From positions 248,001 to 312,000 of the forward strand of contig NZ_VSFC01000052.1 of assembly GCF_008084905.1 (NCBI RefSeq): DNA of 64,000 nucleotides, read 5' to 3'. The stretch's first letter is position 1; each line of letters starts with the position of its first letter. The notes below the pieces were generated by a model, which saw nothing but the letters and a program-made list of their open reading frames with translations, searched no databases and had not been told where the DNA came from. A program made the translations under genes and the position numbers. This stretch comes from Xanthomarina maritima (GTDB lineage Bacteria; Bacteroidota; Bacteroidia; Flavobacteriales; Flavobacteriaceae). Positions 1 through 8,986 of the stretch are shown here, in pieces.

Positions 1-399
1 AAGGTCGTGAGACATTTGATATTAATTAAAAATGGGTTTTTAGAGTTTAAACGTGCCTTACATCCAAATGCAATATTACCTGTAAGATATAATAATAAAG
101 CTGTAACAGGAGACATAGTATTTAATATTCTAGCCTTTTTTATTCTGTATATGTTGTTTTTTATTGTAGGAGCTTTGGTGTTCTCTATGATGGATATAGA
201 CTTTGAATCTTCTATAGGTTTGGCAGCTTCAAGTTTAGGAAACGTTGGACCAGCACTTGGCGAATATGGTCCTGTAAATAATTATGCTAGTTTACCAACT
301 TTTGGAAAATGGTGGAGCTCTTTTTTAATGTTAATAGGACGTTTAGAATTATTTACGGTTCTTATTTTATTAACCCCTTTCTTTTGGCGTAATCGTTAA
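1..399 (+). CDS. trkH: TrkH-family potassium uptake protein, C-terminal end (partial)
   Basis: The open frame enters from the left edge and ends at 399, so only the last ~130 residues are present. It has a basic segment ending in KRALHPNAILPVRYN, a membrane helix (FNILAFFILYMLFFIVGALVF), and the filter-like stretch LAASSLGNVGPALGEYGP, followed by a last helix and a short basic tail. These match the final repeat of TrkH/KtrB K+ channels of the inner membrane, where the SLGNVGP loop lines the pore. TrkH normally needs a TrkA partner, probably upstream of the window. The stop codon faces the aminotransferase stop 7 bp away. The family call is firm; the N-terminus cannot be seen. Confidence 0.87.
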   Translation, partial: KVVRHLILIKNGFLEFKRALHPNAILPVRYNNKAVTGDIVFNILAFFILYMLFFIVGALVFSMMDIDFESSIGLAASSLGNVGPALGEYGPVNNYASLPTFGKWWSSFLMLIGRLELFTVLILLTPFFWRNR

Positions 400-406
400 T
401 TGGATT

Positions 407-1594
407 TTAATTAACAGCATCCTTAATGCGCTTAATAGCTTCAATAATTTGTTCTTGGCTTGCTGCATAACTAATACGAATACAATCTGGATTTCCAAAG
501 GCATCACCTGTAACAGTTGCCACTAAAGCTTCCTCTAAAAGGTACAATGAAAAATCTGTTGCGTTATTGATGGTTTTTCCCCTTAAGGTTTTTCCGAAGT
601 AATAAGACACATTTGGAAACACATAAAAAGCACCCTCAGGTGTGTTGGTTTTAAAGCCTTCAACTTCAGATAGTAAATCTAAAACTAAATCTCTACGAAC
701 TTTAAATTCGTCAATCATAAATTTAACACGTGTAGGAGATTCGTTTAAAGCAGTAATAGTTGCACGTTGTGCAATACAATTGGCTCCACTTGTAATTTGT
801 CCTTGCATTTTATTACAAGCACGAGCTATAACTTCTGGAGCACCAATAAAACCAATTCTCCAACCAGTCATAGCAAAAGCTTTTGAAACACCATTTACTG
901 TAACCGTTCTATCAAACATGTCTTCAAACTGAGCCATACTTGCATGACCATTTTTTGTGAAGTTTATATGCTCATAAATTTCATCTGAAACTACATAAAT
1001 ATCTGGATATTTCTGAAGCACATCTGCCAATGCACGCAACTCTTCAGTACTATATAATGAACCACTTGGATTACAAGGCGAGCTATACCAAATCATTTTA
1101 GTTTTTGGTGTAATTGCAGCTTCCAGCTGTTCAGGAGTCATTTTAAAATCGTTATCAATAGATGTTTTTACTTCTACTGGAACCCCTTCAAATAATTCAA
1201 CAATATCAGCATAACTTACCCAATATGGACAAGGTAAAATTACTTCGTCACCTTTATTAATCATAACCGAAGCTACATTTGCTAATGATTGTTTAGCTCC
1301 AGTAGAAACAACAATTTGAGGTAGTGTATAGGTTAGATTATTGTCTCGTTTAAACTTGGTAATAATTGCTTCCTTCAACTCAACATAACCATCTACAGGA
1401 GAATAAGAATTATAATTCTCATTGATAGCTTGAATTGCAGCATCTTTAATATAATCTGGTGTATTAAAATCTGGTTCACCTAGACTTAAACCAATAATAT
1501 CTTTTCCTTGTGCTTTAAGTTCTCTTGTCTTTGCAGCCATAGCTAAAGTGGCAGAAGTAGACATATTTAAAACTCTTTCTGAAAGTAGGCCCAT
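407..1594 (-). CDS. Class I/II pyridoxal-phosphate aminotransferase (aspartate aminotransferase type)
   Basis: 395 residues, the usual length for fold-type I aminotransferases of the AAT-Ib group. Visible landmarks are LSLGEPDFNTP near residue 36, the SSPCNPSG substrate/cofactor loop near 171, SDEIYEHI near 203 and VNGVSKAFAMTGWRIG near 233, in which K238 should form the Schiff base with PLP and R246 bind the cofactor phosphate. It probably moves amino groups between aspartate (or an aromatic amino acid or prephenate) and 2-oxoglutarate; sequence alone does not settle the donor. It is the last gene before the convergent trkH and is transcribed alone, just downstream of the desaturase gene. 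Confidence 0.9.
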   Translation of the reverse strand: MGLLSERVLNMSTSATLAMAAKTRELKAQGKDIIGLSLGEPDFNTPDYIKDAAIQAINENYNSYSPVDGYVELKEAIITKFKRDNNLTYTLPQIVVSTGAKQSLANVASVMINKGDEVILPCPYWVSYADIVELFEGVPVEVKTSIDNDFKMTPEQLEAAITPKTKMIWYSSPCNPSGSLYSTEELRALADVLQKYPDIYVVSDEIYEHINFTKNGHASMAQFEDMFDRTVTVNGVSKAFAMTGWRIGFIGAPEVIARACNKMQGQITSGANCIAQRATITALNESPTRVKFMIDEFKVRRDLVLDLLSEVEGFKTNTPEGAFYVFPNVSYYFGKTLRGKTINNATDFSLYLLEEALVATVTGDAFGNPDCIRISYAASQEQIIEAIKRIKDAVN

Positions 1595-1628
1595 TGTGGT
1601 TAGTTATTTTTGTAATGCAATTATATAA

Positions 1629-2723
1629 TTAAGCCATACTAGGTTTTCTTCCTAATATTTTTAATTGTTCGTAATGTTCTGCAATTGCTCTCCAAATAGA
1701 ATTATATTCGTTATATGGTAAGCTAAACTCATGAGCAGTTTCTCTTACTATTTTTGCAATATTTTTATAATGAACGTGACTTATATTTGAAAATAAGTGA
1801 TGCTCTACCTGTCTGTTTAATCCACCAGTATAAAATTCAACAATCCAACTTTTAGGTGAAAAATTAGATGTCGTAAATAGCTGATGAATTGCCCAAGTAT
1901 TTTTCATATTTCCCTCTTCATCTGGTAATGGCATTTCTGTATTTGGCATGACATGTGCTAATTGGAAAATAACACTAAGTATTATGCCTGCAGTATAATG
2001 CATGATAAAGAATCCAATTAAAACTTGCCACCACGCGTAACCTAAAGCTAAAGGTAAAACAACCCAAATAGAATAATATAATATTTTGCCTATAATTAAC
2101 TTCGTCCATTGAGTAGCAGGATTAGGGAAATCGCCATAAGACAATTTTCTTTTTAAATAGATATAGGTTTGTTTAAAGTCGGTTGTAATTGCCCAGTTAA
2201 CGGTTAATAATCCATATAATAAAAAGGCATAGTACTTTTGATATTGATGAATTTTTAACCATTTAGAATGTTTTGAAAAACGAATAATTCTTCCAGCATC
2301 AATGTCTTCATCATGGCCTTGAATATTTGTATATGTATGGTGTAATACATTATGTTGTACTTTCCAGTTATAATCATTACCAGCTAAAATGTGAATGCTG
2401 CTTCCCATTATTTTATTAACCCATTTTTTACTGGAAAAAGAGCCGTGATTTGCATCGTGCATCACATTCATTCCTACTCCAGCTATTCCAATTCCTATAA
2501 CTATCATAGAAATTATTTGAGCCCAAGCAGGTAAATCGACTGTTAATAGTAATACTAATGGTCCAAGAAGTAATGTAAACATGAAAATGGCTTTAGAATA
2601 TAACTTCCAGTTTCCTGTTTTTTTAATATTATTTTCTTTAAAATAATTGTTTACACGTTTGTTTAATGTTCTAAAAAAATTAGTAGAGTCAGTTCTAGAG
2701 AAAGATAATGTTTGTTTTGTCAT
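1629..2723 (-). CDS. Membrane fatty-acid (acyl-CoA/acyl-lipid) desaturase
   Basis: About 364 residues with all three histidine boxes of membrane di-iron desaturases: HDANH (about 89-93), HNVLHH (124-129) and QVEHH (305-309). The third box starting with Q rather than H places it with the front-end delta-5/delta-6 type. Hydrophobic helix pairs lie around 55-90 and 215-260. There is no cytochrome b5 domain, so electrons must come from a separate ferredoxin or cytochrome. I start it at MTKQTLSF rather than at upstream in-frame ATGs, because a -7 promoter box at 2778-2785 overlaps the first of those. It likely adjusts membrane fluidity by unsaturating phospholipid acyl chains. Confidence 0.88.
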   Translation of the reverse strand: MTKQTLSFSRTDSTNFFRTLNKRVNNYFKENNIKKTGNWKLYSKAIFMFTLLLGPLVLLLTVDLPAWAQIISMIVIGIGIAGVGMNVMHDANHGSFSSKKWVNKIMGSSIHILAGNDYNWKVQHNVLHHTYTNIQGHDEDIDAGRIIRFSKHSKWLKIHQYQKYYAFLLYGLLTVNWAITTDFKQTYIYLKRKLSYGDFPNPATQWTKLIIGKILYYSIWVVLPLALGYAWWQVLIGFFIMHYTAGIILSVIFQLAHVMPNTEMPLPDEEGNMKNTWAIHQLFTTSNFSPKSWIVEFYTGGLNRQVEHHLFSNISHVHYKNIAKIVRETAHEFSLPYNEYNSIWRAIAEHYEQLKILGRKPSMA

Positions 2724-2777
2724 GCTATAGTTTTTAATAGATAGTAACGTTATAAAAACGAGTATCATATATGGTGC

Positions 2778-2785
2778 CAAAGATA
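2778..2785 (-). promoter_or_regulatory. Bacteroidota -7 box TATCTTTG for the desaturase gene
   Basis: Reads TATCTTTG on the minus strand, a full match to the Bacteroidota sigma-A consensus TAnnTTTG. It would start transcription near 2773 and give a leader of about 50 nt to the chosen ATG at 2723. No clear -33 TTG is seen. Confidence 0.55.
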
Positions 2786-2841
2786 ATTAATAAAGATGTG
2801 TAACTTAATAAAGTTTTCATAAAAATGCATAATAATTTATC

Positions 2842-2849
2842 TATTTTTG
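2842..2849 (+). promoter_or_regulatory. Bacteroidota -7 box TATTTTTG for rsmG
   Basis: Matches TAnnTTTG 17 nt before the rsmG ATG, giving a leader of roughly a dozen nucleotides. It diverges from the desaturase promoter about 60 bp away. No convincing -33 element. Confidence 0.5.
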
Positions 2850-2866
2850 TTCAAAATTAAAAATCC

Positions 2867-3496
2867 ATGGAGCTAATTCTTAAGTATTTTCCTAACCTCA
2901 CTGAAGATCAGATTGATAAATTTTCAAAGCTTGAAGCCTTATATCAAGATTGGAATTTAAAGATAAATGTGGTGTCTCGTAAGGATATTGACGAGTTGTA
3001 TTTAAGACATGTATTACATTCTTTGGCGGTTGCAAAAGTAATTGAATTTAAACCTGGAACTAAAATTATGGATGTTGGAACTGGTGGAGGTTTTCCTGGA
3101 ATTCCACTAGCAATTTTATTTCCAGAATGTTCTTTTCATTTAGTAGATAGTATAGCTAAAAAATTAAAAGTGGTTGATGAGGTAGTAGAAGGCTTAGGAT
3201 TGGAGAATGTGAAAACTACCAATAAACGAGTTGAAGAAATTAAAGGCAATTACGATTTTATAGTAAGTAGAGCAGTAGCCGCCATGCCAACTTTTGTGCA
3301 TTGGGTAAAAGGAAAAATAGCAAAAAAACAAAATCACGAAATCAAAAATGGAATCATTTACTTAAAAGGTGGCGATTTATCTGAAGAATTACAAGATTAC
3401 AAAACGGCAACTATTTATAATATTATGGATTTCTTTAACGAGGATTTTTTTGAAACTAAAAAAGTGGTGCATTTACCTTTGAAGTATAAAGGTTAA
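2867..3496 (+). CDS. rsmG: 16S rRNA (guanine527-N7)-methyltransferase RsmG
   Basis: 209 residues, the normal size for RsmG (GidB). It uses S-adenosylmethionine to methylate N7 of G527 in the 530 loop of 16S rRNA; loss of the enzyme in other bacteria gives low-level streptomycin resistance. Family marks: INVVSRKD near 33-40, LRHVLHSLA near 46-54, and the SAM-binding glycine loop DVGTGGGFPGIPLAI starting at 69, followed by a conserved acidic LVDS near 92 and the SRAVA motif near 133. It is a single-gene unit with its own -7 box, convergent with the small membrane protein downstream. Confidence 0.95.
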   Translation: MELILKYFPNLTEDQIDKFSKLEALYQDWNLKINVVSRKDIDELYLRHVLHSLAVAKVIEFKPGTKIMDVGTGGGFPGIPLAILFPECSFHLVDSIAKKLKVVDEVVEGLGLENVKTTNKRVEEIKGNYDFIVSRAVAAMPTFVHWVKGKIAKKQNHEIKNGIIYLKGGDLSEELQDYKTATIYNIMDFFNEDFFETKKVVHLPLKYKG

Positions 3497-3513
3497 ATAT
3501 CCAATAAGAATTC

Positions 3514-4014
3514 TTAGACTTTTTTTCCAAACACCATTTCTTTGAATTTATCTTTACCTACAAGTTTTATAAGTTCAGCAAAAGACACATAAATTATAAG
3601 AAATACAACTAGAAAAATTTGAATTGTCCAAAACTTAGGCCACTTAATTTCTTCAAGTAAATGTTGGTTTGCAGAACCAAAAGAACCAAATTTAGATATT
3701 AATGGAATAACCTCTTCTAGATATCTGAAAATAAAAACCATTATTGTGTAAATAAAGACTTTCCAAATCACACGATGAACCAGGTTGCTTTTTTGAAAGA
3801 GCTTTAATAGTTTTAATTTGTCAGCAATTAGTACAGCTTTACCTACTATTAATGCTCCAATGGTTGCAACTATAGACGATGTTACGCTTATTCCATATTC
3901 ATTGGCAATTAATGATCGAATAAAAAATAAAATATGAAATACCACAAAAAAGAAAATGGTTGGAGGCAGCATTTCTAAGAACTCTTCCTTTAGAAATTTA
4001 AGTGTTTTACGCAT
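3514..4014 (-). CDS. Hypothetical integral membrane protein
   Basis: 166 residues that I do not recognise as a named family. The N-terminus is basic (MRKTLKFLKEEF) and followed by about four hydrophobic helices: near 17-33, 45-66, 85-100 and 128-150, with short charged loops. The C-terminus ends in a basic cytoplasmic tail (KDKFKEMVFGKKV). Hydrophobic content and the positive-inside pattern suggest an inner-membrane protein with both ends in the cytoplasm. It lies 20 bp downstream of the NTF2-like gene on the same strand and may be co-transcribed with it. No catalytic motif is visible. Confidence 0.6.
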   Translation of the reverse strand: MRKTLKFLKEEFLEMLPPTIFFFVVFHILFFIRSLIANEYGISVTSSIVATIGALIVGKAVLIADKLKLLKLFQKSNLVHRVIWKVFIYTIMVFIFRYLEEVIPLISKFGSFGSANQHLLEEIKWPKFWTIQIFLVVFLIIYVSFAELIKLVGKDKFKEMVFGKKV

Positions 4015-4034
4015 AAAAAATAACTATTTTAAAA

Positions 4035-4574
4035 TTACTTTAATGAATCCCATTCTTCTTCAGTGGCAATTCCTTTCTGGTGTTCCATTAAGCCATACCA
4101 TTTGCCATCACGCTTTATAAGCAGCATTTCAAAATGAATAGTTTGATCTGCAAGGAGTTTTCCCTCTGTATCTTTAGATGTAAACCGAAATATTCCAGTT
4201 TCAAAAGCTGTTGTTTCATCACCAATTCTCTGTGAAAACCTAAACTCAACATTGTCTTTCTGTTTTCCTTCTTTAGTTTTTATAAAACCTTCTTTCCATC
4301 CAGCTAATGCTTTACTTAATGCAACAGAAGTTTTGTTTTTTCCTGTTGCAAATATTACTACTGCATCTTCGTGGTAAGTGGCTGCATACCCTTCATAATC
4401 TCCTTCTTTAACTGTTCTAGATAATTCAATCCAGTATCGATCTAGTTCTGCTAATCGTATTGAATCTTTTTGAGTTTCAACAGTAAATAAGAAATTGGTT
4501 TTAAAATTATTTGAAACTGTTGTTTGGAAGGTGGTAGCAATTGTTATTACAAGTAATAGTGCGACTTTTTTCAT
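4035..4574 (-). CDS. Secreted NTF2-like (SnoaL/DUF4440-type) protein
   Basis: 179 residues with a signal peptide-like start (MKKVALLLVITIATTFQTTVS). The mature part reads as an NTF2-like cone fold: RLAELDRYWIELSRTVKEGDYEGYAATYHEDAVVIFATG, then a strand/helix pattern ending in FEMLLIKRDGKWYGLMEHQ. This resembles DUF4440/SnoaL proteins, which bind or convert small ligands, but no catalytic residue can be assigned. It sits 20 bp after the lipase-like gene on the same strand, so it may be expressed with it. Periplasmic location is inferred from the signal peptide; function is unknown. Confidence 0.65.
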   Translation of the reverse strand: MKKVALLLVITIATTFQTTVSNNFKTNFLFTVETQKDSIRLAELDRYWIELSRTVKEGDYEGYAATYHEDAVVIFATGKNKTSVALSKALAGWKEGFIKTKEGKQKDNVEFRFSQRIGDETTAFETGIFRFTSKDTEGKLLADQTIHFEMLLIKRDGKWYGLMEHQKGIATEEEWDSLK

Positions 4575-4594
4575 GATTAATTTTTTATTGCGAA

Positions 4595-7057
4595 TTATTT
4601 TAAAATCACTTTTGTTTTTAGAATATAATCTGTATTTGTATCAACATTTAATATGTATAAACCAGATGCTAGATTCAAAGGAATTGATGTTTTACCATTT
4701 AAATTGGTTTTATTGTTATAAACTAATTTTCCAGTCATATCAATAATTGAGATTTCAGCATTTTGATAATCTTTAGAACTTATTAAGGTTAGATTGTTAG
4801 TAATAGGATTTTGTTCTAATTTAATAAAATTTTCAATTAAAGTATTATTAATTGATAAGGTATTCGTATCAATAATTTCTTCCCAAGCAAATGCTACATT
4901 ACTAGGGGTTAGAGTTACATGGCCTTCATTTTCATCAGGAATATACCAATTTACAAAAGGTGTGTTTGGGTTTGTAGTTGTTGAAGCATCCCAAGGCGTG
5001 TCACCTGCTCCTAAATTAATGTTTTGATACCAATCCGAAGAGCCACCATTTATTAAAGCTATAGCACTAACTGCTGGAATAAAATTGAAATAATCTGTAG
5101 TTAATCCAGCAAAAAAGGCATCAATAGTTGGGTCTCCACCAAAATCTGCTGCTAAAGCACCAATGTCAAATAAACCACCTGGAGCAGCATCAATACCATC
5201 AGAATAAGCTGGTGCTTGTGCGTTTTCTTCAGTTTCAATATCGCAAAAACAAATAAAAACAATGTCTATCCAAACTTCGCTAATTTTAGCTGTAGTACCA
5301 CTTGTTGGAGTTAGCCAAGCGTCTAAATAGGCATCAGTTAAAGTTGCCACTTCTTCAATAAATACATCTAAAACTTGTTGACCTGGAGTTACATCGCTGC
5401 CATTTTTATTTTTATATGGAGCACCAATTCCACTTCCATTTATTATTGAAACATTTCTAGTGTCTTCAGGATATCCAGAAGAAGTTAATCCATTCATATT
5501 ATCATAAAAAATAGGATTAAATGGATGTGCTTCAGGCAATAGTTTTGTTGGGTCAAAATCTAATGTACTTCCACTAGCTAAGTGAGCCTCAAATTGGTCA
5601 CGTAACATTTGTCTTGCTGCTCCAGATTTCAACATGCCTTCTACAACAGGTCTTATGGCTTCAATACTATAATCACCTAAAGGTGTATCTAATCCATAAC
5701 CTAAGTAATTAAATAAATGTTGAAATCCTATGGGTACATTCGCTCCTAAATGTGGTGAATCGAATGAAATCCAAAGCCTAGTTTCATGATCTATGCTAAC
5801 ACTTTCCATGTAATTTAGCGCATATCTTGAAATTAATCCTCCCATACTTGGACCAATAATAACGTTTTCTTCTGCGCCAACTTTCTGAGAATTAATAAGA
5901 TTTATAACTTCAATAGTAGACATGGCATTACGTTCAATAAAATCTGAACCCCCATCTATTAAAGTACTTCCAGGATAATCTGCGGTATCAATTACTCCAT
6001 TATTATTTACGTCTGTAGAGTTTGCCATAGATTGTAATGAGCCATTAGATAAAATGAAATATTGAGGATGATTAATTATAACTATATCAAAATTCTCTTC
6101 TTCACGAATTTTTGTTCCTAAGTTTTCAATAACACCACCACCAACATCATAATTTAGCATATTATAAATAGCCATTGTGTTTCTAGAATCTGCTGGATCA
6201 AAACCATCAATTAAAAAAATAGGTTTGTCTAAAACATTATCTGCTCCTAAAAAGATTTCATATTCTGCCATTCCAGCAGAGTTTGTAGCTCCACTATACG
6301 CACCCAAATTTGGAATAATAGTAGAAGTAACTTCATTTACAATTCTTTGATTATTTAAAGATATTATGTCTTTGTTACTGTATTGAATATTTATTTTAGA
6401 TAGTCTGTTTATTGTTGATCCATCAGAAAACGTTAATTTAAATATTAAGTTTTTATCGCCTTCAGACTGATAATTTACTTGAATTGGGGAATTAAAACTT
6501 ATGGTTTGTAAGCCACTACCATCGTCAAAATCTGCTTTTACTTCACTTAAATTATTAGTTGTATTATTAAAATAGAAATCTGATGCTAATTCAAATTTAG
6601 TATGTAGTCCTTTTTTATTAATGCATAAAGGAGCAATAATAGTTGACGTGTTTTTTGTAAAAATATATTCTGAAGTATTTCTAATAACAGAATTATTTTC
6701 TAATCTAATTTTTTGTTCTTCTAGTGCTTGTTTATTTAAAGACTCATATTCCGAATGAATAAGTCCTATTTTAACTGTTTCAGCATACGAAACTGTTTTA
6801 GTAAATCTTTGAATTTCATTTGTTTTCTGGAGTCTTTTTAAATCATCATTGTTTGAAAGTTCCTTATAGGCTTGAATAAAAGTATACATGCCATTTTTAG
6901 AATAATTTTTCCCAATAGGAGAAAAAGGTGATGTGTTTTTTATTAATAAATCTGTTTTCATATCAGACTTATCAAGTTTAGAGTAATCTAAAACTTGTAT
7001 TTTTTGAGCAAATGTAAAACTGGATAGAAGTACAATTAAAAGCGTAATTTTTTTCAT
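4595..7057 (-). CDS. Secreted PGAP1/lipase-like alpha/beta hydrolase with T9SS sorting domain
   Basis: 820 residues starting at MKKITLLIVLLSSFTFAQ, a clear signal peptide; I prefer this ATG to one 24 nt upstream because the signal peptide then begins cleanly. The middle holds an alpha/beta hydrolase: KPIFLIDGFDPADS near 278 and the nucleophile elbow GPSMGG with Ser near 404, followed by SFDSPHLGANVP, as in lipases and PGAP1-like esterases. The last ~75 residues (EQNPITNNLTLIS, VYNNKTNLNGKTSIPL, LASGLYILNV) form a type A T9SS sorting domain, so the protein should cross the outer membrane and be released or anchored outside. An inserted DVNNNGVID stretch near 349 looks like a calcium-binding loop. 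Substrate unknown. Confidence 0.8.
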   Translation of the reverse strand: MKKITLLIVLLSSFTFAQKIQVLDYSKLDKSDMKTDLLIKNTSPFSPIGKNYSKNGMYTFIQAYKELSNNDDLKRLQKTNEIQRFTKTVSYAETVKIGLIHSEYESLNKQALEEQKIRLENNSVIRNTSEYIFTKNTSTIIAPLCINKKGLHTKFELASDFYFNNTTNNLSEVKADFDDGSGLQTISFNSPIQVNYQSEGDKNLIFKLTFSDGSTINRLSKINIQYSNKDIISLNNQRIVNEVTSTIIPNLGAYSGATNSAGMAEYEIFLGADNVLDKPIFLIDGFDPADSRNTMAIYNMLNYDVGGGVIENLGTKIREEENFDIVIINHPQYFILSNGSLQSMANSTDVNNNGVIDTADYPGSTLIDGGSDFIERNAMSTIEVINLINSQKVGAEENVIIGPSMGGLISRYALNYMESVSIDHETRLWISFDSPHLGANVPIGFQHLFNYLGYGLDTPLGDYSIEAIRPVVEGMLKSGAARQMLRDQFEAHLASGSTLDFDPTKLLPEAHPFNPIFYDNMNGLTSSGYPEDTRNVSIINGSGIGAPYKNKNGSDVTPGQQVLDVFIEEVATLTDAYLDAWLTPTSGTTAKISEVWIDIVFICFCDIETEENAQAPAYSDGIDAAPGGLFDIGALAADFGGDPTIDAFFAGLTTDYFNFIPAVSAIALINGGSSDWYQNINLGAGDTPWDASTTTNPNTPFVNWYIPDENEGHVTLTPSNVAFAWEEIIDTNTLSINNTLIENFIKLEQNPITNNLTLISSKDYQNAEISIIDMTGKLVYNNKTNLNGKTSIPLNLASGLYILNVDTNTDYILKTKVILK

Positions 7058-7160
7058 TGTAAATAGATTGATTAATAGCAATTAAAAAAACATGATTGAG
7101 AATTAAGAATTTTTAATATACCAAGTTAATGAAAATATAAAACACTAGTAATATTTGAAC

Positions 7161-7192
7161 AAAAAAAATCCCAAACGATTACATTTGGGATT
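7161..7192 (-). terminator. Rho-independent terminator after pruA
   Basis: On the minus strand a 9-bp stem (AATCCCAAA/TTTGGGATT, 8-nt loop) is followed by a run of eight T. It lies 23 bp past the pruA stop codon. Confidence 0.8.
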
Positions 7193-7214
7193 CTTAGAAA
7201 AGTATAATATTTAA

Positions 7215-8840
7215 TTATCCTAAAAAAGGATATCTATAATTTGTTGGAGTAACAAATGTTTCTTTAATCATTCTTGGAGACACCCAACGTAATAAGTTTT
7301 GAGCAGATCCAGCTTTGTCATTTGTTCCGGAAGCTCTTGCTCCGCCAAATGGTTGTTGTCCTACGACTGCACCAGTTGGTTTATCGTTAATATAGAAGTT
7401 TCCAGCACAATTTTGAAGTGTTTTTGTAGCCTCTTCAATTGCATAACGACAGGTAGATAAAATAGCTCCAGTTAAAGCGTATTCACTAGTTTCGTCAACT
7501 AATTTTAATGTTTCAGAATATTTATTATCATCATAAACATAAATAGTGATTACTGGGCCAAATAATTCAGTACACATGGTAGAATATTTTGGATTTGTAG
7601 TTACAATAACAGTTGGTTCTATAAAGTAACCTTTAGATTTATCGTAGTTTCCGCCAACAATAATTTCTGCATCAGCATCGGCTTTTGCAGCATCGATATA
7701 TTTTGCTAATTTATCAAACGAACCTTCATGGATAACAGCAGTTATAAAGTTGCTCATATCTTCAGGAGATCCCATTTTAAAAGATTTTACATCTTCAATC
7801 ACATACTTTTTAACATCATTCCAAAGGTTGTTAGGAATATAAGCTCTAGAAGCTGCACTACATTTTTGTCCTTGGAATTCAAATGCTCCTCTAACAATAG
7901 CAGTCGCTACTTGTTTTGCATTTGCAGTTTTATGTGCAACAATGAAATCTTTTCCACCAGTTTCACCAACTATTCTAGGGTAAGTTTTATAATTATGAAT
8001 ATTATTTCCAATTTGCTTCCACAATTCTTTAAAGATGTAAGTCGAGCCCGTAAAGTGTAAACCAGAAAAATCTGGACTTGCCATTACTGTATCTGTAATC
8101 ATCACAGGATCACCAAAAACAACGTTGATTACTCCATCTGGGACACCTGCTTCTTTAAAGATATCCATGATGACTTTTGCAGAATATATCTGACTATCAC
8201 TTGGTTTCCAAACAACAACATTGCCCATTAATGCCATACATGCTGGTAAATTTCCAGCAATTGCAGTAAAGTTAAATGGTGTTACAGCATATGTAAATCC
8301 TTCTAGAGGTCTATATTCTACTCTGTTCCAAGCATCACTTGTACTTTCAGGTTGTTCCATATAAATGTCTGTCATAAACTGGACATTAAAACGTAAGAAG
8401 TCTATCAATTCACAAGCTGCATCAATTTCAGCTTGATGGATTGTTTTAGATTGAGCAATCATAGTTGCAGCATTAATTTTAGCTCTAAATGGACCTGCAA
8501 TTAATTCAGCAGCTTTTAAAAAGATTCCAGCACGTTGTTCCCATGGCATTTGTGACCAAGCTTTTCTTGCTTCTAAAGCCGTTGCAATAGCTTCATCTAC
8601 ATGTTTCTTTTCAGCTAAATGGTACGTTCCAACAATATGTTTATGGTCATGAGGTGGAGACATTGTTCTAGTATTTCCAGTAGTTACATCTTTTCCATTG
8701 ATATACATTGGTACATCAATTTGACTGTTAAACATGTCTTTATACGTTTTAGAAACAGCTTCTCTTTCTGGACTTCCTGGAGCATAACTCATAACAGGTT
8801 CGTTAACAGCAATTGGTACATTAAAAAATCCTTTTCCCAT
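7215..8840 (-). CDS. pruA: L-glutamate gamma-semialdehyde (1-pyrroline-5-carboxylate) dehydrogenase
   Basis: 541 residues, the length of the ALDH4 group. It oxidises glutamate semialdehyde, from proline breakdown, to glutamate with NAD+. Visible: the FTYAVTPFNFTAIAGN segment near 182, the NAD-phosphate region GLHFTGSTYIFKELW near 260, the general base in VGETGGKDF (E293), and the catalytic cysteine in FEFQGQKCSAASRAY (C327), which carry the ALDH4-specific GQKCSA signature. The C-terminal FGGARASGTNDKAG is also characteristic. No proline dehydrogenase domain is fused and no putA-like gene is near, so the first step must be encoded elsewhere. It has its own -7 box and terminator. Confidence 0.95.
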   Translation of the reverse strand: MGKGFFNVPIAVNEPVMSYAPGSPEREAVSKTYKDMFNSQIDVPMYINGKDVTTGNTRTMSPPHDHKHIVGTYHLAEKKHVDEAIATALEARKAWSQMPWEQRAGIFLKAAELIAGPFRAKINAATMIAQSKTIHQAEIDAACELIDFLRFNVQFMTDIYMEQPESTSDAWNRVEYRPLEGFTYAVTPFNFTAIAGNLPACMALMGNVVVWKPSDSQIYSAKVIMDIFKEAGVPDGVINVVFGDPVMITDTVMASPDFSGLHFTGSTYIFKELWKQIGNNIHNYKTYPRIVGETGGKDFIVAHKTANAKQVATAIVRGAFEFQGQKCSAASRAYIPNNLWNDVKKYVIEDVKSFKMGSPEDMSNFITAVIHEGSFDKLAKYIDAAKADADAEIIVGGNYDKSKGYFIEPTVIVTTNPKYSTMCTELFGPVITIYVYDDNKYSETLKLVDETSEYALTGAILSTCRYAIEEATKTLQNCAGNFYINDKPTGAVVGQQPFGGARASGTNDKAGSAQNLLRWVSPRMIKETFVTPTNYRYPFLG

Positions 8841-8878
8841 GATTGTTTTTGTTTAGTAATTTGTAAAAAATTCAGCTG

Positions 8879-8886
8879 CAAAGGTA
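8879..8886 (-). promoter_or_regulatory. Bacteroidota -7 box TACCTTTG for pruA
   Basis: Matches TAnnTTTG on the minus strand, 38 bp before the pruA ATG. It is back to back with a plus-strand box at 8890-8897. Confidence 0.5.
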
Positions 8887-8889
8887 CGA

Positions 8890-8897
8890 TATTTTTG
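8890..8897 (+). promoter_or_regulatory. Possible -7 box TATTTTTG upstream of the NRDE gene
   Basis: Matches TAnnTTTG about 90 bp before the NRDE ATG and only 3 bp from the divergent pruA box. In AT-rich DNA such a match can be chance, so the assignment is tentative. Confidence 0.35.
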
Positions 8898-8986
8898 TCG
8901 ATTTATAATTTTTAGAATCCTAAAGAGACGTTAAATTCTTGTATATTTTTTGTAAGTTGCTATCTTATTATCAGACAATTTTAATT

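Noticed and set aside
642-932. 96-aa frame on plus within the aminotransferase gene
   Set aside because: Lies entirely opposite a well-supported gene, has no family signature and arises from codon bias.
3505-3516. Perfect 12-bp palindrome TAAGAATTCTTA between rsmG and the next gene
   Set aside because: It is AT-rich, too short for a stable stem and overlaps a stop codon; chance is likely in this composition.
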